From: Oscillospiraceae bacterium
Lineage (GTDB): Bacteria > Bacillota_A > Clostridia > Oscillospirales > Oscillospiraceae
Reading direction: 5' to 3'
Length of the DNA: 14,046 nt
NCBI GenBank assembly: GCA_017939025.1
Contig: JAGBAI010000003.1
Coordinates: 1-14,046, forward strand
Under the pieces are notes generated by a model. The model was given only the letters and a program-made list of their open reading frames with translations, made no database searches and was not told where the DNA came from. Both the position numbers and the translations under genes were made by a program. This document shows positions 1 to 6,413 of the stretch, one piece after another (position 1 is the first letter of the stretch; every line of letters starts with the position of its first letter).

Positions 1-96
1 CCTCCCCTGACCCCTGATTTTCCCCGGCCTACGTTCTGTGATACGCACGGCTGGGTGGATAGGCCTGTTACCTTTTGTCACCAAAACATGACAAAA
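1..96. repeat. Left inverted terminal repeat (replication origin end)
   Basis: Bases 1-96 are the exact reverse complement of 13940-14035, and identity stops at base 97 (t against a). Long inverted terminal repeats beside a protein-primed polymerase are the usual replication origins of phi29/Cp-1-type linear genomes, where terminal protein is covalently bound to each 5' end. The repeat starts with two tandem CCCCTGA heptamers (4-10 and 11-17) and ends with a dyad (73-96). The other copy is followed by 11 further bases up to 14046, so the left end of this assembly probably lacks its outermost bases. Confidence 0.95.
73..96. repeat. Dyad at inner edge of left terminal repeat
   Basis: The arms TTTTGTCA (73-80) and TGACAAAA (89-96) are perfect 8-bp inverted repeats separated by 8 bases. 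The dyad ends exactly where the terminal repeat ends. The same dyad is at 13940-13963. It could be a binding site for a replication or packaging protein, or an accessory stem behind the terminators; the sequence alone does not decide. Confidence 0.6.
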
Positions 97-104
97 TGAA
101 ACCA

Positions 105-122
105 GGCACCACGAATGGTGCC
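105..122 (-). terminator. Terminator of the leftward late operon
   Basis: Read on the minus strand, GGCACCA (122-116) pairs with TGGTGCC (111-105) around a UUCG tetraloop (115-112), giving a 7-bp stem. The RNA downstream is U-rich (TGGTTTCATTTT). It lies 20 bp past the stop of the packaging ATPase gene, which is the last late gene, and just inside the left terminal repeat. The U-tract is interrupted, so efficiency is uncertain. Confidence 0.65.
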
Positions 123-141
123 CGGCCTCGGAGGAAATATG

Positions 142-1134
142 TTACCGGACAAAGAATCCGATAAACTCGTAAAACTGGTTCTTTACCTGCATATCTTCGA
201 ACCGGAGCAGGCCGTTGCGGAACGCAAATACAATGCGCTGGACTCGTTTGCTGTCTCCCAGTGACTTGATAAGCAGTAGATTGGCCTCGTGGTCATCCTT
301 GGTCAGACAGTACAGGGAATAGGAACTCGGGTCATACTGCCGGTTCACATAGATGAGACCTTTGTCATAGTCCACCCAGAACCCGTACATGATACCACAA
401 TACTTCATACCTAGCATAAACTCAGCCTTGGGTGATTTGGCCTCAATGAACGTTTCATTGTCCAGTAGCCACTTGTTATCAATGGCATAGTCACCATAAC
501 GGGTGCCGTCCACCAACTGACCAAACCTGGACTGCTTTTTCTTGGCTACAAAATCCGCATCCGTGAACAGCTCCACGCACACCTGGCCCTTGACCGTAAA
601 CCGCTTATTGGTATTGGGCTTGATATTCCAAAACAAGAAATACGGGTTTACAATGGTCACGGAGTTAGCCAGCAGGACAGCACGTACATTGTCCCGTGTT
701 CTGGCTATAGTTTCATAGAGATCTAGGAATACTTCCACCTCATTTTTCAGGTAGGTAATACGGCCCTTGTCAATGATAAACTCATCGAATACGATTTTGT
801 TCACATAGGGATAGTTGTTAGATTTGAGCTGTCGGGAGGTGGACAGGGCGACAAAGTATATTGCAACCTCACCGTTGACCATGCCCAGGTTACCGTCAAT
901 TTTCAGCTCATCATTGGGGTAATAATCCCGGACAGCATCGAAAAATTTTCCGTTCTGTAGCATTTCGTCAATTTCGGTTTGGTACCGTCTGACCCACACG
1001 GCCTGCGCCTTTTTCTTTTTGAAATCGTCAATGGCCCAGCAGGTGCAATTGAATGTCTTACCACCACCACGGTTTGACAGCACCATATTCATAATCCGGT
1101 TATGAGATAATATACCGGCTCTGTCCCACCACAT
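142..1134 (-). CDS. 16: DNA packaging ATPase (phi29 gp16-like)
   Basis: This 330-aa protein is the motor ATPase that pumps DNA into the prohead through the portal, in phi29 together with a packaging RNA. Walker A is SNRGGGKT (residues 20-27). Walker B is KIVFDEF with D117 and E118. I recognise several stretches shared with phi29 gp16 (332 aa), including the VRRY, NPYFLFWN, RFGQLVDGT.YGD and YDPSSYSLY.LT.DD regions, and the length is nearly the same. The ATG is chosen because the N-terminus aligns with gp16. Its Shine-Dalgarno is weak (AAAGG, 9-nt spacer), while most late genes have GGAGG. It starts 4 bp after the hydrolase stop and is the last gene of the late operon. Its RNA partner is probably the transcript at 13783-13943. 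Confidence 0.95.
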   Translation of the reverse strand: MWWDRAGILSHNRIMNMVLSNRGGGKTFNCTCWAIDDFKKKKAQAVWVRRYQTEIDEMLQNGKFFDAVRDYYPNDELKIDGNLGMVNGEVAIYFVALSTSRQLKSNNYPYVNKIVFDEFIIDKGRITYLKNEVEVFLDLYETIARTRDNVRAVLLANSVTIVNPYFLFWNIKPNTNKRFTVKGQVCVELFTDADFVAKKKQSRFGQLVDGTRYGDYAIDNKWLLDNETFIEAKSPKAEFMLGMKYCGIMYGFWVDYDKGLIYVNRQYDPSSYSLYCLTKDDHEANLLLIKSLGDSKRVQRIVFAFRNGLLRFEDMQVKNQFYEFIGFFVR

Positions 1135-1138
1135 AAAA

Positions 1139-2188
1139 TCAAACCTTTCGTTTGGTTGCCTGGTACATCAGTAACAGGGACAACCCTTTTCTTTTCTTGC
1201 TCTGGGGATTCACAGGGGCAGGCAACCCGGCCAGGAACTCAAACCATGCCTCGGCCTGCTGGCCCCGTTTCGGCTGGTAGGCCACAGCAGGCCGTTCATA
1301 GTTAGCCAGGAACGCCATACCCAGATAATAGGGGTCTTTCGTGCTGGTCTTGAACTCTTTGAACGTTTCCGGATAGCTGGAAGTGGGGTAATACTGGATG
1401 CCGTTTTCAAGCTCATATTCCAGCCGGTCAAGCTGGGTATCCATGTCCTGATAATCCACTTTCATGGAATTGGCCCATGCAATCAGTTTCGTTGCCGGTG
1501 TCCACTGCACCAACCCAAAACCCTGGGAGGTGTCACCCTCGTCCAGGCTTTCCCAGATGCCGGGATTGATAGTAGATTCTGATTGCATATTGCCCAGCAT
1601 ACCAGCCACAGCCTGCATAGACCATCCACGGGAGCCCAGATAATTCCAGATATACCGGGCGTTGTTCTCCATTTCGGCCTGGGTCAGATACCGGTTGCCG
1701 GTAATGGGTTCCACGGTATTTCCACCGGTGCCGTCCCAATCAATGGGGCTATAGATGAATCCCTGAAACACATAGGCGGAGCTCTGACCCCAATTGCCGT
1801 TGTCATTGTTCCGGTTGCTTGTCCAGAACAGTGAGGAATTCCAGCCGGATTCACTGGTTACAATGGAGCCGTCCGCATTGATAGCCTCCACGATGCCCAC
1901 ATGACCAGCACCGTCTGAGCTGTCACCGGCCTGGCCTTTTCTCCAGCAGATAACCGCTCCCAGCTTCGGGGTTTTGCCTCTGGCATACCCGTCTGAGTGA
2001 CCATACCAGTTTTCAGCATTGCCCAGGGAAAGGGAGGGTTTTGCACCTCCCGTGATTTCCCAGAATCGGCCCCATGCATAGCAGGTGCAGTTGGGCAGGC
2101 CATAGCCAGACTGATAAAAGGGATTATCCGCATAGAAATAAGCGTTGCCGGTATCCGGTGCCGTCAATCTCGGGATATAATCAGCCAT
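1139..2188 (-). CDS. Two-domain peptidoglycan hydrolase: CHAP plus phage tail-type lysozyme
   Basis: The 349-aa product joins two wall-cleaving domains. The N-terminal CHAP amidase/endopeptidase (about residues 25-145) has the NCTCYAWGR motif, with likely nucleophile C34 and general base H96 in GHVGIVEA. The C-terminal part (about 165-320) looks like the phage_tail_lys muramidase: GMLGNMQSES with likely catalytic E204, then GFGLVQWT. The tail is basic (KKRK, TKRKV). I see no signal peptide. The start at 2188 has GGAGG 9 nt upstream; an upstream in-frame ATG at 2236 would lie deep in the preceding gene. It overlaps the peptidoglycan-binding gene by 8 nt in another frame. In phi29 the tail-tip enzyme (gp13) and the endolysin (gp15) are separate, but here I find only this enzyme, so it may be endolysin, tail-tip hydrolase or both. 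Confidence 0.88.
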   Translation of the reverse strand: MADYIPRLTAPDTGNAYFYADNPFYQSGYGLPNCTCYAWGRFWEITGGAKPSLSLGNAENWYGHSDGYARGKTPKLGAVICWRKGQAGDSSDGAGHVGIVEAINADGSIVTSESGWNSSLFWTSNRNNDNGNWGQSSAYVFQGFIYSPIDWDGTGGNTVEPITGNRYLTQAEMENNARYIWNYLGSRGWSMQAVAGMLGNMQSESTINPGIWESLDEGDTSQGFGLVQWTPATKLIAWANSMKVDYQDMDTQLDRLEYELENGIQYYPTSSYPETFKEFKTSTKDPYYLGMAFLANYERPAVAYQPKRGQQAEAWFEFLAGLPAPVNPQSKKRKGLSLLLMYQATKRKV

Positions 2189-2477
2189 ACAGCATAGCCT
2201 CCAGGGTCTTAAATTCGGGTAGTGCCTCGATAGCATCCAGGCAGGTAATAAACGCCTGGTATAACTGCTTGTTGGTGGGTTTGGTCAGCTTTTCCCAGGT
2301 GGCAGGCCCAACCACACCGTCAATGGTTAGGTTGTTTACGGTCTGGAACGCAATCACAGCGGTATAGGTTTCCTGGCCGAAAATCCCATCCACTTTGAGC
2401 TGACAACCGGCCTGATTGAGTGCGGTTTGTAGGGTCTTAACCTCTGCACCGCTCATGCCTTTTTTCAGGGTCTTCAT
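2181..2477 (-). CDS. Small peptidoglycan-binding domain protein
   Basis: This is a 98-aa protein. Residues 1-65 form one PG_binding_1 repeat: LKKGMSGAEVKTLQTALNQ, then a D-G-I-F-G motif, AVIAFQ, DGVVGPATW. Residues 66-98 are predicted helical with no recognised domain. It has no catalytic domain, so it may target the neighbouring CHAP/lysozyme enzyme to the wall as a separate subunit. Its ATG overlaps the holin-like stop (ATGA) and has GGAGG with a 7-nt spacer. It overlaps the downstream hydrolase start by 8 nt, which suggests translational coupling. It could also be the split-off binding module of an ancestral fused endolysin. Confidence 0.85.
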   Translation of the reverse strand: MKTLKKGMSGAEVKTLQTALNQAGCQLKVDGIFGQETYTAVIAFQTVNNLTIDGVVGPATWEKLTKPTNKQLYQAFITCLDAIEALPEFKTLEAMLYG

Positions 2478-2647
2478 TCCTTGACCTCCTCTGCATTGTG
2501 CCAGGTCTCCAGCCGTGCCAGGATAAGGTTAATCTTATCCAGGCAGGCCAGGATCTGGTCATTGAATTTGTAATCCTTGTAAATCATCCATGCCAGCAAT
2601 ACCACACTCATTCCGTAGTTGCTGATAACCTGCGCCAATTCTTCCAT
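2474..2647 (-). CDS. Holin-like small membrane protein
   Basis: This 57-aa product starts MEELAQVISNYGMSVVLLAW. It has one hydrophobic segment (about residues 7-23) followed by a charged amphipathic C-terminal helix (KDYKFNDQILACLDKINLILARLETW). That layout resembles small YvrJ/BhlA-type phage holin candidates. The ATG at 2647 has GAGGAGG with a 5-nt spacer. The gene fills the gap between the appendage gene and the peptidoglycan-binding gene and overlaps the latter by ATGA. Position just before wall-active genes supports a role in membrane permeabilisation at lysis. The holin call is inference from topology and place. Confidence 0.65.
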   Translation of the reverse strand: MEELAQVISNYGMSVVLLAWMIYKDYKFNDQILACLDKINLILARLETWHNAEEVKE

Positions 2648-2657
2648 AGTAGCCTCC

Positions 2658-4781
2658 TCAAATGTTCACGGTTCGGCTGGAACCGTTGCCGATTCTGCAC
2701 AGGTGCAGTTTGTTGTTTGCGTAGTCCGCAACGCACATATCAAAGGTAGGCTGACCACCGTCTCTGGTGTGCGTGGTCAGGACCACAGGGATACCGTTTT
2801 CGGTGGTAACTGCGTCACCATGGTTGTGGCCGGCCAGAACAAACCGCACCTTGCCGGTGCAACCGCTGAAATTAAAGGTATCATCACCTACCGTGATAGT
2901 GCCCCGGTTATTGTAGGCCTGCGCAATCTGGGTCAGCAGGGCGCCCATTTCCCCGGTGTGGTTGGTGGTGCCGTCAAAGGAATAGTAAATATGCAGACCC
3001 AGTGCAATGTTGGTGTAATCCTTATTACTCTGCAAATCAGATGCAAATTCACGGCACTGGCCCAGTTTATAGTCATCCAGGGTCAAATCCCAATCAAGCT
3101 GGGAATCAAAGAAAAACAGCGTGGTATTTTCCCTCTGCACCTTGTAATAACCGGGCCGGTTCCACAGGTTGGAAATGAGCTCGGGGGCCATATAGGTATC
3201 ACCCTGGTAATTGGTGTCATGGTTGCCCACAATGGGGAAATAATTATCCCCGAATACAGACCGCATCTGACCGGCAATAAAGGCCAACTTAAACCCGGCC
3301 TCGGCCACCGTGTCAGAATTGCCCAGCCAGTCACCACCACAGATGGCAAACTCAGCAGAGGAACCTTCATAGCAGGATTTCAGGGCCATTTTATACCGCT
3401 CAAATTCTGCCTGCCAGGTCTTACCCTCACATAAGTGGGGGTCGGTGAAAAACAGGAACTTTTCACAGGAACCGTATCCAACGTTCGCCACCTTGCCCGC
3501 AAATTCCAGCAGGCCGGGAGGGGTGTCTACACCTGCATTCTGGCTTGCAATGTACTGCTCAAATTCTCTGGTTTTGTTGGTCACCCATTCCACAATCAGG
3601 GAACCACCCAGCGGGGTACAGTAACCGGTGGAGATGGCCAGCACGTCACCCTCCTGGAGGTTACCTCTGTAACGGTAGTGCCACCGGTTGTCATTGTGGT
3701 TGAATACCAGGGAAGACCAGCCAGGGATTTTGAACGTGGCCACCACGTCATTATCATCGCCCTTGGGGTAGCTGACGGAATCCTTTACAGACTCAATCAT
3801 ATCCCCTGAGAACAGGCACATGATGTATTTACCCTTGTAGCACATGGTGGGTCTGCCGTACATGGTTACGTCAAGGGTTTCGGATTCTGTATCGGCCTGG
3901 AAATCCATATAGAACCCGGTACCGCCATACAGGTACGCACCGGACAGGGCATAGTCATGTTTCAGGTTACCCAGGGTGTTACGGTATTTCCACTCATCCA
4001 CGATACAGCCCCGCATGGGGTTTGCATAGGAATTCTGCACCAGCACAATGTCATAGGTGTCACATACCGCATGATTGCGGAAATGGAGCAACTTATCCTT
4101 AACATTGAAAACCAGGGTGTGATAGGTAGGGAGATGGATTCTCATGTTGTACTGCCTGCCGTCCTCATCTTCCACCAGACATTCCATGCTGTTGGCAATG
4201 TTCACGCCTACCGTGGGCCATTCAAACTGCATGGTACCGAATGAGCCCCGATAAGTCCAACGGCCATTGGTTTCAATGTCCACGGAACCGTCCTCACAGA
4301 TAATCAGATTGGCACAGCTATTACCGCCCAGGTAAACAAAACCGTTCTGGACATTGGTCAACTGTTTCGACTGGGCCTGGATGGAGGCATGGAGGGAGCC
4401 GTGGGCGGTGCCCATGCCGTCAGACCGTGCGTCTACAACCTCAGTGGGTACGGTGCCGTCACCGGGATTAGAGACAATGTTGTCAATGCGCTTGTTCAGG
4501 GTATCCACAGCATTGGTCAGGTTGGCACTCTGCTTTTTGTCAGAGTTGGAAATCTGGGTTTCCAGCTCCCCAGCATACTTGTCAATCTGGTCATCGAATT
4601 CCCCGTTGTTGATATGGTTCTGCACATCCTGCGCAATCTTCTGGGGAATCTGGTTCACCTGGTCAACACATTCGTTCACTTTGCCTGCGGTACGGCCTGC
4701 CAGCTCCAGGGCGGTCATGGCCTCCTCATCATAAATGGTGCAATGGTTTTCCAGGGCGTAATGGTCGATTTTGTTAATCAT
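2658..4781 (-). CDS. Tail/preneck appendage protein with C-terminal metallophosphoesterase domain
   Basis: The 707-aa product sits where phi29 encodes the appendage gp12. Residues 20-100 are helical and likely coiled coil, followed by a VPTEVVDAR segment (111-119) common at the base of Firmicutes phage tail-fibre proteins. Residues about 150-267 and 281-404 look like two copies of one beta-rich domain. Residues about 438-690 form a calcineurin-like phosphoesterase with a full metal-ligand set: TDPH (D447, H449), GGDW (D484), GNHD (N520, H521), H597 and GHNH (H652, H654). I infer a receptor-binding appendage whose enzyme acts on a phosphate-containing surface polymer such as teichoic acid or a phosphorylated polysaccharide; the substrate is unknown. 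The start at 4781 is chosen for GGAGGG just upstream; an ATG at 4817 would run into the lower-collar gene. Confidence 0.85.
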   Translation of the reverse strand: MINKIDHYALENHCTIYDEEAMTALELAGRTAGKVNECVDQVNQIPQKIAQDVQNHINNGEFDDQIDKYAGELETQISNSDKKQSANLTNAVDTLNKRIDNIVSNPGDGTVPTEVVDARSDGMGTAHGSLHASIQAQSKQLTNVQNGFVYLGGNSCANLIICEDGSVDIETNGRWTYRGSFGTMQFEWPTVGVNIANSMECLVEDEDGRQYNMRIHLPTYHTLVFNVKDKLLHFRNHAVCDTYDIVLVQNSYANPMRGCIVDEWKYRNTLGNLKHDYALSGAYLYGGTGFYMDFQADTESETLDVTMYGRPTMCYKGKYIMCLFSGDMIESVKDSVSYPKGDDNDVVATFKIPGWSSLVFNHNDNRWHYRYRGNLQEGDVLAISTGYCTPLGGSLIVEWVTNKTREFEQYIASQNAGVDTPPGLLEFAGKVANVGYGSCEKFLFFTDPHLCEGKTWQAEFERYKMALKSCYEGSSAEFAICGGDWLGNSDTVAEAGFKLAFIAGQMRSVFGDNYFPIVGNHDTNYQGDTYMAPELISNLWNRPGYYKVQRENTTLFFFDSQLDWDLTLDDYKLGQCREFASDLQSNKDYTNIALGLHIYYSFDGTTNHTGEMGALLTQIAQAYNNRGTITVGDDTFNFSGCTGKVRFVLAGHNHGDAVTTENGIPVVLTTHTRDGGQPTFDMCVADYANNKLHLCRIGNGSSRTVNI

Positions 4782-4791
4782 GTTAACCCTC

Positions 4792-5559
4792 CTAATAGAC
4801 CTGGATAAACAGGTCATTCAATTCGTTAATGACCATGAGGTCAATGTTAATGAAAGCATCCCGGATGTTTTTGACCTCGGTGCCCAGAGGCTGAACGCCA
4901 ATATTGCCCCTTCTGGTCAGGGTGTGGGTGGTGTTGTCCTGGTTTTCGCTGGAGCTCTCGGAGGTGTCCGAACCGGTAACGGTAGCCGTGCCGGTGCTTT
5001 CCTCGGAACTGTTCTCGGAGGTGTCCGAACCTTCCCGGGTGGCCTCGGTCAGATAGCTGTCCAGATTATCAATGGAGCCCTGAGGCGTATCGGAGAATCT
5101 GCGCTCACTGTCCACATTGCCGGACTTGTTCGCCCGGGCGGTTCCGGAACTTTCGGAGGAAGATTCCGAACTATTGGAGCCGGTCACCCTTTCTGATCCA
5201 GAGGAAGATTCCTCGAAAGTCTCAACTAAATTGTAACTTTCCAGCGGGTCATCAATATTGAACCACTTGGCCTCAAATTCATAGAGCTGGACATAGTAGG
5301 GCATGATTTCCCGGATACGGGTCCGGAAATAGTGGAGCCACCGGCCCACGGTTTCCTGTCCAATCTGCCGGAAACGGTAGTGGTCAAGGATTTTCTGTTC
5401 AAAGGCCTTTTTGTCAAAGGGCACCTTTGCTGTCTTTCCGTTATAGGTAACGGTCTCAGCCGGTACAGGATAATCAAAGGCCCACACATCCACACCGGAT
5501 GCCACAATATCCCCCAGCTCCACGGTTACACCGGTATTATCCCAGTTAGGCAGGAACAT
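4792..5559 (-). CDS. 11: Lower collar / connector protein (phi29 gp11-like)
   Basis: This 255-aa protein is encoded directly after the portal, as gp11 is in phi29 (293 aa), and would join the portal to the tail knob. Residues 40-115 hold the typical compact region (HYRFRQIGQETVGRW, YYVQLYE, WFNIDDPLESYN). Residues about 115-207 are very rich in Ser, Glu, Thr and Gly. The C-terminus has the RRGNIGVQPL and INELNDLFIQ features seen in lower collar proteins. I place the start at 5559 because GGAGG lies 6 nt upstream; it overlaps the portal end by 14 nt. An upstream ATG at 5607 exists inside the portal gene. The assignment rests on gene order plus these motifs. Confidence 0.82.
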   Translation of the reverse strand: MFLPNWDNTGVTVELGDIVASGVDVWAFDYPVPAETVTYNGKTAKVPFDKKAFEQKILDHYRFRQIGQETVGRWLHYFRTRIREIMPYYVQLYEFEAKWFNIDDPLESYNLVETFEESSSGSERVTGSNSSESSSESSGTARANKSGNVDSERRFSDTPQGSIDNLDSYLTEATREGSDTSENSSEESTGTATVTGSDTSESSSENQDNTTHTLTRRGNIGVQPLGTEVKNIRDAFINIDLMVINELNDLFIQVY

Positions 5560-6400
5560 GGTCACCCTCCTCTTCCACAGTGTCAACAGCCTTTTCCACA
5601 GGTTCACGCCTGCGGACAGAAATATTCAAATCGAACATTTCATTGATTTCCTCACAGGCCTTTTCCCGGGCCTCCAACTGGAGGTCTGCAAAGCTCTGGA
5701 TAAGCTGGTCATTGGCCTGGGCCTCATCGGTGATGAGTCTTTCCTTTTTGTCAATCGGGGTATTGTTCTGGCCCAGGAAGGTCAGCAGGTCAGATTCTAC
5801 ACTGCGCTTATAATCCATGAGCTCATTACCCATGAATTTTACCCCAGTCATAAATGCCTGGATGCTTTCCAGGTTCAGACCCCGGTCAGCAAAGATAGCA
5901 GGCACATTTCCATCCACCTGCTGGAAAATGCGCTTGAATGTCATCACGTCCTTATCATCACAGGCAAACACAACAGGCGTTTTGCAGGCCTTAATGTTTA
6001 CATCCATGGTGCGCTCTGCCTCTGTGATTTTATTCACATAATGAATCACAAAGGGTTCCGTGGGCAGGGCCAGCAGGTTATTTTTGATGATAACGCACTT
6101 GTCAGCCGGTCTGTGAGTCTGGTAATTGACACCGGTAATACGGTAGCCGGTGGGGTCACCGTACACGTTCTGCCGTCCATCGGAGGAACATTCCAGAACC
6201 ATAAAACTACCCTTTTTGCGCTTGAAGAATGCACAGTAACCATTGGAAAACAGCCACTTCTCAATATGCCTGGGCTCGATACCCTCAGGCAGACCAGACC
6301 ATTCATGCGCATTGAGGCATACAAGCCGGTTCCGGTCAAAGTGCATCCGGTATGTTAAATCATTCAGCAAATCGGTCAATGTTGCTCTTTTCTTTGCCAT
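5546..6400 (-). CDS. 10: Portal / upper collar connector (phi29 gp10-like)
   Basis: The 284-aa product matches phi29 gp10 (309 aa) in size and place. gp10 forms the dodecameric portal at one capsid vertex and binds the packaging RNA and ATPase. Recognisable stretches are MGNELMDYKRSVESDLLTFLGQ and PIDKKERLITDEAQAN, typical of the portal core in this family. The C-terminus is charged (RRREPVEKA, VEEEGDH). The start has GGAGG with an 8-nt spacer and lies 13 nt after the knob stop. Its end overlaps the lower-collar start by 14 nt, which fits coupled translation of two adjacent connector parts. Confidence 0.88.
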   Translation of the reverse strand: MAKKRATLTDLLNDLTYRMHFDRNRLVCLNAHEWSGLPEGIEPRHIEKWLFSNGYCAFFKRKKGSFMVLECSSDGRQNVYGDPTGYRITGVNYQTHRPADKCVIIKNNLLALPTEPFVIHYVNKITEAERTMDVNIKACKTPVVFACDDKDVMTFKRIFQQVDGNVPAIFADRGLNLESIQAFMTGVKFMGNELMDYKRSVESDLLTFLGQNNTPIDKKERLITDEAQANDQLIQSFADLQLEAREKACEEINEMFDLNISVRRREPVEKAVDTVEEEGDHVPA

Positions 6401-6413
6401 TGGTCACACCTCC

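Noticed and set aside
2619..3434. Plus-strand open frame of 271 codons opposite the phosphoesterase domain
   Set aside because: The opposite strand encodes a full set of catalytic motifs; the plus-strand frame has no start signal and no recognisable domain.
5558..6358. Plus-strand open frame of 266 codons opposite the portal gene
   Set aside because: It is antisense to a recognisable portal protein and has no promoter or ribosome binding site.
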